From positions 154,243-218,242 of the forward strand of contig NZ_JAPKFL010000007.1 of the NCBI RefSeq assembly GCF_026262575.1: a stretch of DNA of 64,000 nucleotides, written 5' to 3'. Each line of letters begins with the position of its first letter. Positions within the stretch are counted from its first letter, which is position 1. Position numbers and translations under genes: made by a program. Source of the DNA: Streptomyces marinisediminis. GTDB lineage: Bacteria > Actinomycetota > Actinomycetes > Streptomycetales > Streptomycetaceae. Below the pieces are notes generated by a model. The model was not told the DNA's origin. It worked only from the letters and a program-made list of their open reading frames with translations, and searched no databases. Positions 53,365-61,733 of this stretch are shown in pieces.

Positions 53365-54185
53365 GCCGGCATCACGGCGGGGAAGTCCCCGTCAGGCCCT
53401 GCCTCGGTGTCGCCGCTCTTGCCGTCGGCCCGGCCCGGGTCGCGCCGCGTCACGGAGACGGCGGGCGGGGCGACCGGTGTTCCGGTGTCGGCCCCCGGCG
53501 GTTCGGCGTCCACGCCCTCCAGCTCACCGGCCTTGCGCTGCTCGTGGAAGGCGAGGATCTGCAGCTCTATGGAGAGGTCCACCTTGCGCACGTCCACCCC
53601 CTCGGGCACGGAGAGCACGGTGGGTGCGAAGTTCAGGATCGAGGTCACGCCAGCGGCCACCAGGCGGTCGCAGACCTGCTGCGCGGCCCCGGCGGGGGTG
53701 GCGATGACGCCGATGGAGACGCCGTTGTCGTCGACGATGCGCTCCAGCTCGTCGCTGTGCCGCACCTCGATGCCCGCGACGGGCTTGCCCGTCATCGCCG
53801 GGTCGGCGTCGATCAGGGAGGCGACGCGAAAGCCCCGGGAGGCGAACCCGCCGTAGTTGGCCAGCGCGGCGCCGAGGTTGCCGATACCGACGATGACGAC
53901 CGGCCAGTCCTGGGTCAGCCCCAGCTCGCGGGAGATCTGGTAGACGAGGTACTCCACGTCGTACCCCACGCCCCGGGTGCCGTAGGAGCCGAGGTAGGAG
54001 AAGTCCTTGCGCAGCTTGGCCGAGTTCACGCCGGCCGCGGCGGCCAGCTCCTCCGAGGAGACCGTGGGGACCGAGCGCTCCGACAGCGCCGTCAGCGCCC
54101 GCAGGTACAGCGGAAGTCGGGCGACGGTAGCCTCGGGAATCCCTCGGCTGCGGGTCGCCGGTCGGTGGTTTCGGCCAGTTGCCAC
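53361..54185 (-). CDS. rex: redox-sensing transcriptional repressor Rex
   Basis: A 274-residue NADH/NAD+ sensor. The N-terminal winged helix (PEATVARLPLYLRALTALSE, ELAAAAGVNSAKLRKDFSYL) is followed by a Rossmann domain (PVVIVGIGNLGAALANYGGF) that binds NADH. The last 55 residues are an acidic/Pro tail longer than in Firmicutes. GTG 54185 has AGGAGCAAC directly upstream. In S. coelicolor Rex represses cydABCD and rex-hemACD; the same layout and a matching operator are present here. Confidence 0.94.
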   Translation of the reverse strand: MATGRNHRPATRSRGIPEATVARLPLYLRALTALSERSVPTVSSEELAAAAGVNSAKLRKDFSYLGSYGTRGVGYDVEYLVYQISRELGLTQDWPVVIVGIGNLGAALANYGGFASRGFRVASLIDADPAMTGKPVAGIEVRHSDELERIVDDNGVSIGVIATPAGAAQQVCDRLVAAGVTSILNFAPTVLSVPEGVDVRKVDLSIELQILAFHEQRKAGELEGVDAEPPGADTGTPVAPPAVSVTRRDPGRADGKSGDTEAGPDGDFPAVMPA

Positions 54186-54270
54186 GTTGCTCCTGCCGGT
54201 TGCGCGAAGCGGTGAGCGGCCCTGTGCGCCGGGCGCGCCGGTACCGCTCCGTCCCGGACAGGCTATGCCT

Positions 54271-54288
54271 TTGTGAAAGCGTGCACAA
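54271..54288. promoter_or_regulatory. Rex operator (ROP) of the rex-hem operon
   Basis: TTGTGAAAGCGTGCACAA differs at one arm position from the ideal TTGTGAANNNNTTCACAA. It lies 86 bp upstream of the rex GTG in the only non-coding gap before the operon. Autoregulation by Rex is known in S. coelicolor; binding here is inferred. Confidence 0.8.
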
Positions 54289-54413
54289 AGATGGTGTCCG
54301 TTTTGTCCGCAGGAAGTGACCGGCGCCACACGCACCAATGGGGACACCCGCACACTCTCCTCACGTATAGCCCGCCGGCGGCAAAACGACCTTCGATGGT
54401 AAACCAGCCCCGC

Positions 54414-54680
54414 TCAGCCGCCCAGTGCCGCGCGCAGCCGGGCCGGGTCCACCCGCCAGAAGTCGTGCTGCGCCCCGTCGACGAGCACCACCGGGATCTG
54501 CTCCCAGTACCTGCGGTGCAGCTCGGCGTCCCGGGTGATGTCCCGCTCCTCCCAGGTCGCGCCCGTCTCCGCGCACACGCGCTCGATCACGGCGCGGGCG
54601 TCGTCGCACAGGTGGCAGCCGGGCTTGCCGATGAGCGTCACGGTCTTCACCGACCGGTCGGGGGTGTCCATGAGCACCAT
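54414..54680 (-). CDS. glutaredoxin-like protein
   Basis: An 88-residue small thioredoxin-fold protein. The redox motif is [12 protein letters not shown] (CHLC, residues about 22-25), with the cis-Pro strand [18 protein letters not shown]. It probably reduces disulfides with mycothiol or thioredoxin reductase. ATG 54680 or ATG 54671 may be the start. It faces leftward behind the rex promoter and is divergent from the HAD phosphatase gene. Confidence 0.8.
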   Translation of the reverse strand: MVLMDTPDRSVKTVTLIGKPGCHLCDDARAVIERVCAETGATWEERDITRDAELHRRYWEQIPVVLVDGAQHDFWRVDPARLRAALGG

Positions 54681-54751
54681 TGTCCCGCCCGACGAGGACG
54701 GTCCATCCCGTCGTCACCGGACCGATGCGCCGCACTGGCTATCCTCGTCGC

Positions 54752-55648
54752 ATGGGCGCACTGGCATGGCTCACCCCCCGTAAGCGCGCGGCGACCGAGG
54801 CGAGCGTCCTGGCGGGCGAGGCCGCGGCGGAGGCCGCGCGGAAGACCGAGCGCCCCGAACCCGACTTCCCCGTCGCCGGGGACACCCGCGCCGCCGCCTT
54901 CTTCGACCTGGACAACACGGTCATGCAGGGCGCCGCGCTGTTCCACTTCGGCCGCGGCCTCTACAAGCGCCGGTTCTTCCACACCCGCGAGCTGGCCCGG
55001 TTCGCCTGGCAGCAGGCCTACTTCCGGCTCGCCGGCGCGGAGAACGCCGAGCACATGGCCGACGTCCGCAGCAGCGCGCTGTCCATCGTCAAGGGCCACC
55101 GCGTCGACGAGCTCGTGGCCATCGGCGAGGAGATCTACGACGAGTACATGGCCGGCCGCATCTGGCCCGGCACCCGCGCGCTCGCCCAGGCCCACCTGGA
55201 CGCGGGCCAGAAGGTGTGGCTGGTGACGGCCGCGCCGGTGGAGACGGCCACGCTCATCGCCGCGCGGCTGGGGCTCACCGGCGCGCTCGGCACGGTGGCC
55301 GAGTCCGTCGACGGCGTCTACACCGGCCGCCTCGTCGGCGAACCGCTGCACGGGCCCGCCAAGGCGGAGGCGGTGCGCGCGCTGGCGGTCGCCGAGGACC
55401 TGGACCTGGCGCGCTGCGCCGCCTACAGCGACTCGGCCAACGACATCCCCATGCTCTCGCTGGTCGGCCACCCCTACGCCATCAACCCCGACAGCCGGCT
55501 CCGGGTCCACGCCCGGGACAACGGCTGGCGCCTGCGGGACTACCGCACCGGGCGCAAGGCGGCCAGGGTCGGCCTGCCCGCGGCGGCCGGCGTCGGCGCG
55601 GTCGCCGGCGGCGCGGCGGCGGCCGCGGCGATCCGCCGCCGCCGCTGA
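54752..55648 (+). CDS. HAD-IB family hydrolase (SerB-like) with C-terminal anchor
   Basis: A 298-residue phosphatase. Motif I is [16 protein letters not shown] (catalytic Asp at about residue 54), motif II WLVTAAP, motif III/IV lysine [11 protein letters not shown] and [16 protein letters not shown]. The C-terminus ([20 protein letters not shown], then RRRR) may be a membrane tail. Family members act on phosphoserine or lysophospholipid headgroups; substrate unknown. ATG 54752 stands 6 nt after TATCCT (54740-54745), suggesting a leaderless mRNA. Confidence 0.83.
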   Translation: MGALAWLTPRKRAATEASVLAGEAAAEAARKTERPEPDFPVAGDTRAAAFFDLDNTVMQGAALFHFGRGLYKRRFFHTRELARFAWQQAYFRLAGAENAEHMADVRSSALSIVKGHRVDELVAIGEEIYDEYMAGRIWPGTRALAQAHLDAGQKVWLVTAAPVETATLIAARLGLTGALGTVAESVDGVYTGRLVGEPLHGPAKAEAVRALAVAEDLDLARCAAYSDSANDIPMLSLVGHPYAINPDSRLRVHARDNGWRLRDYRTGRKAARVGLPAAAGVGAVAGGAAAAAAIRRRR

Positions 55649-56068
55649 CCCCGGCCCCCGCCCCGCGCGCACCGCTCCCCGCGCCGCGCGCCGCGCACCG
55701 ACCCTCCGGGGGCCCGGCGGCCTCTCGGCCGGTCGGCGCGCCGCCCGGGGTGACCGCCGGGCTTCCCGCGCACCCACCGCCGCCCGGCGCCGCGCGCGAA
55801 GGGTAGGGCACCACCCCGTCACTCCACCGGAGTCGGACGGAAATCGACCGGACTACGCGAGAAAACGGTCAACTCCCGTCGCGTGTTCGATAACCGAGCG
55901 AACCGCAAACCGCGACAGACCAAACCGAATCGATGATTTAGGCAACTACGCGTAGCGCGGTCAGCACGAAGGGTTATTCTCCTCAGACGCAATCCGGTGC
56001 CAGACGTCCCGCCATCGGACGGTCGGTCCCGCACTGCACGTGATGGAAGTTCTGCCTCTGGGAGTCCC
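55649..56068. promoter_or_regulatory. bldN upstream region with A/T-rich island
   Basis: 420 bp without a supported gene. The segment 55810-56000 is unusually A/T-rich and contains the perfect palindrome CTACGCGTAG (55946-55955). Long regulatory regions ahead of bldN are bound by BldD in S. coelicolor. I searched by eye for a BldD box (TNAC N5 GTNA) and found no complete match, so binding cannot be asserted. Confidence 0.45.
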
Positions 56069-56869
56069 GTGTACCCACACGTCGGGGTTGACGCCTCGGG
56101 CCTGGCCAGGCTGCGCGCGACGGTCGCCGACCGGCTGCGCGCACTCGTCCCCGTCCCCGCCGCCAGCGCCGTGCCGGCCTTCGCCGGAGCCGTCCCCACC
56201 CCCGCACGCCCCGCCTTCGCCCTCGCCGACGGCGTCGTCAGCGCGGTGCCCGCCACCTCGCTGGGCAGACGGAGCCGCACCGGGGCCGCGGGCTCCACCG
56301 CCCGACGGCCCACGGACAGCGACAGCCGCCGGATGATGGATCTGGTGGAGCGGGCGCAGGAGGGCGACACCGACGCCTTCGGCCAGCTCTACGACCAGTA
56401 CTCGGACACCGTCTACCGGTACATCTACTACCGCGTGGGCGGCCGCGCGACGGCCGAGGACCTCACCAGCGAGACCTTCCTGCGCGCCCTGCGCCGCATC
56501 GGCACCTTCACCTGGCAGGGCCGCGACTTCGGCGCCTGGCTGGTGACGATCGCCCGGAACCTGGTGGCCGACCACTTCAAGTCCAGCCGCTTCCGCCTGG
56601 AGGTCACCACCGGGGAGATGCTGGACGCCAACGAGGTCGAGCGCAGCCCCGAGGACTCCGTCCTGGAGTCCCTGTCCAAAGACGCCCTGCTCGCCGCCGT
56701 CCGACGGCTCAACCCGCAGCAGCAGGAGTGCGTGACGCTGCGCTTCCTGCACGGCCTGTCGGTGGCCGAGACGGCCCGGATCATGGGCAAGAACGAGGGC
56801 GCGATCAAGACGTTGCAGTACCGCGCCGTCCGCACCCTGGCCCGGCTCCTGCCGGATGACGTCCGCTGA
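56069..56869 (+). CDS. bldN: ECF RNA polymerase sigma factor BldN
   Basis: A 266-residue developmental sigma factor. GTG 56069 (MYPHVGVDASGL) follows GGGAGT. Residues 1-90 are the N-terminal extension known in S. coelicolor to be removed proteolytically. Region 2 is DAFGQLYDQYSDTVYRYIYY through RDFGAWLVTIARNL, and region 4 is NPQQQECVTLRFLHGLSVAE through IMGKNEGAIKTLQYRAVRTL. It is near-identical to known BldN in these parts. It directs aerial-hypha genes (chaplins, rodlins, bldM) and is held by RsbN, encoded next. Confidence 0.95.
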   Translation: MYPHVGVDASGLARLRATVADRLRALVPVPAASAVPAFAGAVPTPARPAFALADGVVSAVPATSLGRRSRTGAAGSTARRPTDSDSRRMMDLVERAQEGDTDAFGQLYDQYSDTVYRYIYYRVGGRATAEDLTSETFLRALRRIGTFTWQGRDFGAWLVTIARNLVADHFKSSRFRLEVTTGEMLDANEVERSPEDSVLESLSKDALLAAVRRLNPQQQECVTLRFLHGLSVAETARIMGKNEGAIKTLQYRAVRTLARLLPDDVR

Positions 56870-57200
56870 CCGGGCGCCCCGGCCGCCCCTCGCCGCCCCG
56901 GCCGCACCTGTCCCCGCCTCCGTCCCTTTACCCGAGCACCTCCCCGGTCCCGTTCCCGAGCACGTCCCCGCCACGCTCCGTCGACACCGAGCCACGACCG
57001 ATGACCTCTCCGTCATGTTCTTCCGCACATCGCGGCTTTTCCGTAACCCGGATGCGTCGCCGCTCGTTGGGGGGTGTGCAGGCTCCCCGCGGTATCGCGC
57101 GGTCCATCCCGTGTCACTCGATCGGGTGGTTCGGCGCGGGCCGCGCAACCCGCCGTACGGTGCCGGGAGTCAACCGTGCTGACGTAAGGAGGTGCCGCCC
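56870..57200. other. intergenic region between bldN and rsbN
   Basis: 331 bp. Aside from the candidate sigma-BldN promoter at 57042-57070 and the AAGGAGG ribosome site at 57186-57192, I see no gene or hairpin of note. Confidence 0.6.
57042..57070 (+). promoter_or_regulatory. candidate sigma-BldN promoter of rsbN
   Basis: CGTAAC (57042-57047) and CGTTGG (57065-57070) are 17 bp apart, close to the reported sigma-BldN consensus CGTAAC-N16-CGTTGA as I recall it. The pair lies about 130 bp before the rsbN start. Confidence 0.55.
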
Positions 57201-58484
57201 GTGATCGGCTCCGTATCGACGACCCGGCGGGCCAACGCCTTCGCCCAGGCCCTCGACGAGCGAGCGAGCGCGACGGCGGGCGACACCGCCGACGCCGCCC
57301 CGCCGCCCGACGCGGCCCCGCCCGGCGCGCACCGTGCGCCGAGCCCGGGCGGGGCAGCGGACGAGGCCGAGCGCGGCGTCCTGCTCGCGCTCACCGAGGA
57401 CCTGGCCGCCCTGCCCGCCCCGGAGCTGGACCCCGAGGTGAAGGCCGTCCAGCGGGCGCAGCTCATCGCCGCGATGGAGACCCAGTTCGCCCACGGCGGC
57501 GCGGCGGTCCCCGAGCAGCGCGGCCGCTCCCGCAAGGGCGCCCACCGGGCCACGGCCCCGCTCGGCCGCATCCGCCCGCGCACCCGGCTCGGCAAGGGGC
57601 TGGCGGCCGGCGGGCTGACGGTCGGCGTGGCCGCCGGGGCGCTCAGCGGCGTGGCGGCGGCCAGCACCGACGCCCTGCCCGGCGACACCCTCTACGGCCT
57701 CAAGCGCGGCATGGAGGACCTCAAGCTGGACCTGGCCGGGGACGACGCCGAGCGCGGCGTCGTCCACCTCGACCACGCCTCCACCCGGCTCAACGAGGCC
57801 CGCCGCCTCCTGGAGCGCGACCGTGCCGGGGCGCTCGACCACCAGTCGCTCACCGAGGTGCGCGGCGCGCTCACCGCGATGCGGGTCAACGCGGCCGAGG
57901 GCCATCGCCTGCTCAGCGGCGTCTACGAGCGTGACGGCAGCCTGGGGCCGATGCGCTCGCTGTCCGCCTTCGCCCAGTCCCACCGCACCACGTGGGCGCA
58001 ACTGCGCGACCGCCTCCCGGCCCAGTTGCACGACGTGAGCGACGAGGTGACGTCGGTCTTCGACGCCATAAGCGACGACGTGGAGCCCATCGAGGATCTG
58101 CTGCCCTCCACCGAGCCGCGCACCGCACCCCCCGGGTCGGCCGGCCCCGGCTCGGACGACGGCACCGGCGCGGGCCGGGACGGCGCCCCCTCCTCCCCCC
58201 GCGGCGACGCCGGCCCCGGCTCCGGCCCGGCGTCACCGCCCGTGGAGGAGCGCTCCCCCGACGGCCGCGAGGCCCCGAGCCCGTCCACCCCCGGCGGGGA
58301 CGGCGGCGAGCCGGAGGACGGCGGCCTCCTCGGCGGCCCCGGGCTGCTCGACCCGCCGCGCACCGGCGCGCCGGGCGACGGCGAACGCCCGGGCCCCTCC
58401 GGGCTCCCCACGCCGGACATCACCATCCCGCCGCTGCTCCCCGGCGGCCTTCCCGGCCTGGGCCTGGACGTCGGCGAGGAGTGA
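57201..58484 (+). CDS. rsbN: anti-sigma factor RsbN (DUF5667 protein)
   Basis: A 427-residue single-pass membrane protein. The N-terminal about 130 residues are cytoplasmic and should hold the sigma-binding part (STTRRANAFAQALDERASA, ALTEDLAALPAPELDPEVK). The helix is GLAAGGLTVGVAAGALSGVA. The outer DUF5667 domain follows (DALPGDTLYGLKRGMEDLKL, LLERDRAGALDHQSLTEVR). The last 120 residues are a Pro/Gly/Ser-rich tail. GTG 57201 has AAGGAGG. Its position directly after bldN matches the known bldN-rsbN pair. Confidence 0.9.
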   Translation: MIGSVSTTRRANAFAQALDERASATAGDTADAAPPPDAAPPGAHRAPSPGGAADEAERGVLLALTEDLAALPAPELDPEVKAVQRAQLIAAMETQFAHGGAAVPEQRGRSRKGAHRATAPLGRIRPRTRLGKGLAAGGLTVGVAAGALSGVAAASTDALPGDTLYGLKRGMEDLKLDLAGDDAERGVVHLDHASTRLNEARRLLERDRAGALDHQSLTEVRGALTAMRVNAAEGHRLLSGVYERDGSLGPMRSLSAFAQSHRTTWAQLRDRLPAQLHDVSDEVTSVFDAISDDVEPIEDLLPSTEPRTAPPGSAGPGSDDGTGAGRDGAPSSPRGDAGPGSGPASPPVEERSPDGREAPSPSTPGGDGGEPEDGGLLGGPGLLDPPRTGAPGDGERPGPSGLPTPDITIPPLLPGGLPGLGLDVGEE

Positions 58485-58593
58485 CGCGCCTCCCGTCCGC
58501 CCGCGCCGGGCGCACGGGAGGCGTGGCCGCGCCCGGCCGTCGGACGAGCCCCGACCGCGGACGCCGCCCGATGGAGGGGGCCCGGGAGATCCC

Positions 58594-59694
58594 TCAGAAG
58601 AACACCGAGCGGCGCTGGACCAGCAGCTTGTAGAGCGTGTGCTGGATCTTCTCGCGCACCTGGTCGGTCAGGTGGAACATCAGCACCGGGTCGTCGGCGG
58701 CCTCCGGTTCGTACCCGTCCGTCGGGATCGGCTCGCCGAACTGGATCGTCCACTTCGTCGGTAGCGGCACCGCCCCCAGCGGCCCGAGCCAGGGGAACGT
58801 CGGCGTGAGCGGGAAGTAGGGCAGCCCCAGCAGCCGCGCGAGCGTACGGGCGTTGCCGAGCATCGGGTGGATCTCCTCCGCGCCGACGATGGAGCACGGG
58901 ACGATCGGCACCCCCGCCCGCAGCGCCGTGGAGACGAACCCGCCGCGCCCGAAGCGCTGGAGCTTGTAGCGGTCGGCGAACGGCTTGCCGACGCCCTTGA
59001 AGCCCTCCGGCATCACGCCGACCACCTCACCGCGCGTCAGGAGCCGCTCGGCGTCCTCCGCGCAGGCCAGCGTGTGCCCGGCCTTGCGGGCCAGCTCGCC
59101 GACGACGGGGAGCACGAACACCAGGTCGGCGGCGAGCAGGCGCAGGTGACGGCCGGCCGGATGGTGGTCGTGCACGGCGACCTGGAGCATCAGCCCGTCC
59201 CACGGCAGCGTGCCGGAGTGGTTGGCGACGACGAGCGCGCCGCCGTCCGCCGGGATGTTCTCGATGCCGCGCACCTCGACGCGGAAGTAGGCGTCGTAGA
59301 CGGGCCGCAGGAGCGACATGAGCACCTGCTCGGTCAGCTCCGCGTCGTACCCGAAGTCGTCCACCTCGTACTCGCCGGTGAGGCGGCGCCGCAGGAAGGA
59401 CAGGCCGCGCGCGGCACGCCGGTCCCACTCGTCCCCCAGGAGCCGCTCCAGCGCTCCCGGCCGCGCCACCGCGCCCGGCCCCCGGCCGCCGCCGGGCGTG
59501 GACGCCGGGCCGCCCTCCGCCGCGCCGCCTTCCGCGCCGGACGGCCGCTCCCGGGACCGCTCCGCCAGCGGGCCGCGCCGCGCCGGCCGGGCGGCGGACG
59601 CCTGCTCGCCCACCGAGGCCAGCGCCCCGCGCTTCGTCCGCCGCGCGCCGCGCGCCCGGTCGTCGTCGAAGGGGATGACCTTGGCGTCAGCCAT
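58594..59694 (-). CDS. lysophospholipid acyltransferase family protein (PlsC-like)
   Basis: A 366-residue acyltransferase. The HXXXXD motif is VVANHSGTLPWDGLM (about residue 170), followed by the glycerophosphate-binding VGVMPEGFKGVGKP and a GVPIVPCSIVGAEEIHP strand. The first 95 residues are Arg/Ala/Gly-rich and probably disordered. It likely acylates lysophosphatidate or a related lipid at the membrane. It overlaps the end of the upstream epimerase gene by 8 bp. Confidence 0.85.
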   Translation of the reverse strand: MADAKVIPFDDDRARGARRTKRGALASVGEQASAARPARRGPLAERSRERPSGAEGGAAEGGPASTPGGGRGPGAVARPGALERLLGDEWDRRAARGLSFLRRRLTGEYEVDDFGYDAELTEQVLMSLLRPVYDAYFRVEVRGIENIPADGGALVVANHSGTLPWDGLMLQVAVHDHHPAGRHLRLLAADLVFVLPVVGELARKAGHTLACAEDAERLLTRGEVVGVMPEGFKGVGKPFADRYKLQRFGRGGFVSTALRAGVPIVPCSIVGAEEIHPMLGNARTLARLLGLPYFPLTPTFPWLGPLGAVPLPTKWTIQFGEPIPTDGYEPEAADDPVLMFHLTDQVREKIQHTLYKLLVQRRSVFF

Positions 59695-60721
59695 GGCGGA
59701 CGGCCTCCTGGAGTCGGTCGACGGCCCGGTGCACGGTGCTGGGCGGCAGCGGTCCGGGGCCGTGCACGCGGATGAAGTCGGCGAGCGCGTCGGCGGTGGT
59801 GTACTCGGGCTCGAAGCCCAGGATGGCGCGCATCGCGGTGGTGTCCACCACCCGCCCGTGGGTCAGCAGCCGCACGTGCTCGGGGGAGATCTCGCGCGCG
59901 CCCACACCGCGCAGGGCCGCACCCGCCCAGGTGAGCGCGGGCAGCGGCAGCGGCAGCGTGGGACGGCCGAGACGGCGCGCGCACTGCGAGAGCACCACCA
60001 CGCCGTCGCCCGCGATGTTGAACGTGCCCGCGGCCAGGCTGCCGCGCCGGGGCTCCCCCGCCGCCAGCGCCAGCACGGCGAGGGCGTCGTCCTCGTGCAC
60101 GAACTGCAGCCGCGGGTCGTAGCCGAAGACGGTGGGCAGCACGGGCAGCGTGAGGTACTCGGCCAGCGGCGACCCGGCGCGCGCGCCCAGGACGTCGGCG
60201 AAGCGCAGCACGGTCACGGCGATGTCGGGGCGGCGCCGGGCGAACCCGCGCACGTAGCCCTCGACTTCCAGGAGGTCCTTGGCGAAGCCGCCGCCGGGCA
60301 GCTCCTTGGGCACGGTCGTCTCCCGGCACACCGCCGGGTCGCGCGGCGCACCGCCGTAGACGTGGGTGCTGGACTTCACCACCAGCCGCCGGACGGCGGG
60401 CGCCTTCTGGCACGCCCCGAGGAGCTGCATGGTGCCGATGACGTTGGCTTCCTTGACCGCCGCCCGGCTGCCGCGGCGCACCGGTGGCGTGGCGTTGACG
60501 TCGAGGTGGACGACGGTGTCCACGGAGCGCTCCACGAGGAGCTTGCCGACCGCGGGGTGTTGGATGTCGGCCCGCACGAACTCGGCCGCCCCCAGCCGGT
60601 GGGCGGGCGGCTCGGTGTCGACGGCGAGGACGAGGTCGACGTCCGGCTCGCGCTGGACGCGTCGCACGAACCGACCGGCCAGCGGCCGGGCGGCTCCGGT
60701 GACGAGAACGACCCTGCCCAC
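59687..60721 (-). CDS. NAD-dependent epimerase/dehydratase family protein
   Basis: A 344-residue extended SDR. The nucleotide motif at the N-terminus is VVLVTGAARPLAGRFV (usual TGxxGxxG relaxed to TGAARPLAG). VVHLDVNATPP, a VKSSTHVYGG Ser/Tyr region and TFNIAGDGVVVLS follow. Catalytic Tyr/Lys spacing is not obvious, so it may be a non-catalytic relative. GTG 60721 is preceded by GGGAGGGAAT; ATG 60754 is an alternative. It forms an operon with the acyltransferase gene. Confidence 0.78.
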   Translation of the reverse strand: MGRVVLVTGAARPLAGRFVRRVQREPDVDLVLAVDTEPPAHRLGAAEFVRADIQHPAVGKLLVERSVDTVVHLDVNATPPVRRGSRAAVKEANVIGTMQLLGACQKAPAVRRLVVKSSTHVYGGAPRDPAVCRETTVPKELPGGGFAKDLLEVEGYVRGFARRRPDIAVTVLRFADVLGARAGSPLAEYLTLPVLPTVFGYDPRLQFVHEDDALAVLALAAGEPRRGSLAAGTFNIAGDGVVVLSQCARRLGRPTLPLPLPALTWAGAALRGVGAREISPEHVRLLTHGRVVDTTAMRAILGFEPEYTTADALADFIRVHGPGPLPPSTVHRAVDRLQEAVRHG

Positions 60722-61099
60722 ATTCCCTCCCGCGTCCCGGGGGCGGTGCGACATCCCCGGCCACCGTATCGGCTGAACGTTTCGCCTGCCGCGACCCACC
60801 GGCTCGTGCGCGCCCCTGCGGACGGTACGCGCCGCACCGGACGGTACGCGCCGCTCGGGACGGTGCGGACGACGGCCGCCCGGTCGGCACACGCGGCGCG
60901 GCGCGGACGACGACCGGCACACACCCGCCGCGAGCGGCGCGTGGTGGCGGCGGCACGTGACGGCGGCGCGTGGTGCGCGCACGCTGCGCGGACCCACCGG
61001 AGCAGGAGGCGGAGTTCGGACGGCGCCGTGCGACGGCCCGCGGGAGGTGGCGTGCTCGGCGCCGCGGCCGTCCGCGCGCGCCACCCCCGGAAACGCCGC

Positions 61100-61137
61100 G
61101 GCCCTCCCGGGTCGCGGAAGACGCGACGGGGAGGGCC
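61100..61137 (-). terminator. terminator of the 32-residue ribosomal protein gene
   Basis: GGCCCTCCC pairs with GGGAGGGCC, with an inner GTCGCG/CGCGAC stem around a GAAGA loop, 41 bp past the stop codon of the small gene. Confidence 0.75.
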
Positions 61138-61178
61138 ACGGAGGGTTCGGCCTTACGGCCGGCGCGTGCGGCGCTCGC

Positions 61179-61277
61179 TCACTTCTTGTTGCGGCGCTGC
61201 ACACGCGTGCGCTTGAGCAGCTTGCGGTGCTTCTTCTTGGCCATCCGCTTACGCCGCTTCTTGATAACAGAGCCCAC
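61179..61277 (-). CDS. AURKAIP1/COX24-type small ribosomal protein (bS22-like), 32 aa
   Basis: A 32-residue, extremely basic protein with [20 protein letters not shown] and a TRVQRRNKK end. The pattern [23 protein letters not shown] is that of the AURKAIP1/COX24 (mS38) domain; in mycobacterial ribosomes the equivalent bS22 sits in the small subunit. GTG 61277 has GAGGGTAG upstream and a strong terminator follows. Too short for default gene callers, but the family match is clear. Confidence 0.88.
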   Translation of the reverse strand: MGSVIKKRRKRMAKKKHRKLLKRTRVQRRNKK

Positions 61278-61396
61278 GACTACCCTCGCTCACTTGATCA
61301 CTCGGTGCGGGGCGTCCGAGCCCACACTACCTACGTTGGCCCAGCCTACCCGGCACTGGCGGCTGGCCGTGAATCGAGGGGGGCTCCCAGCCGGCG

Positions 61397-61606
61397 TCAG
61401 GCGCTTTCCACCCCCACATACGATTGCTGGAGGTACTCGTGGACGGCGTTCTCGGGCACGCGGAACGACCGGCCCACGCGAATGGCCGGCAGATGACCGC
61501 TGTGCACCAGCCGGTACACGGTCATCTTGGAAACCCGCATCACCGCGGCGACTTCCGCCACGGTCAGAAAGTTGACCTCGCTGAGAGGCTTCTCGCCAGC
61601 AGCCAT
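61397..61606 (-). CDS. bdtA: MerR/excisionase-type helix-turn-helix protein, BdtA-like
   Basis: A 69-residue DNA-binding protein. Almost all of it is one winged-helix HTH_17 domain: FLTVAEVAAVMRVSKMTVYR, LVHSGHLPAIRVGRSFRVPE, then AVHEYLQQSYVG. ATG 61606 follows AGGTGTG. It matches the S. coelicolor protein I remember as BdtA (SCO3328, a BldD target near bldN), and the distance to bldN fits. The symbol rests on memory of that neighbourhood. Confidence 0.75.
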   Translation of the reverse strand: MAAGEKPLSEVNFLTVAEVAAVMRVSKMTVYRLVHSGHLPAIRVGRSFRVPENAVHEYLQQSYVGVESA

Positions 61607-61733
61607 GTCACACCTGAACCTTTCGCACATGTCGGGCACCGGCTTCCCCTCCGATGCACCTGCTCGCATGCGCGCTCCTCCCCAGATTAGGGGCGGGTGA
61701 TGCAAGTGGGGAAGAGGAGTAGCGATCGGTCTC

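Noticed and set aside
49153..53856. 1567-residue plus-strand open frame
   Set aside because: It runs antisense across hemD, hemC, hemA and rex, whose products are unmistakable. The open frame is a by-product of high GC with few stop codons.
55801..56069. BldD binding site upstream of bldN
   Set aside because: A visual search for TNAC-N5-GTNA found only half matches (for example TCAC at 55819 and TAAC at 55890), so no site is claimed.
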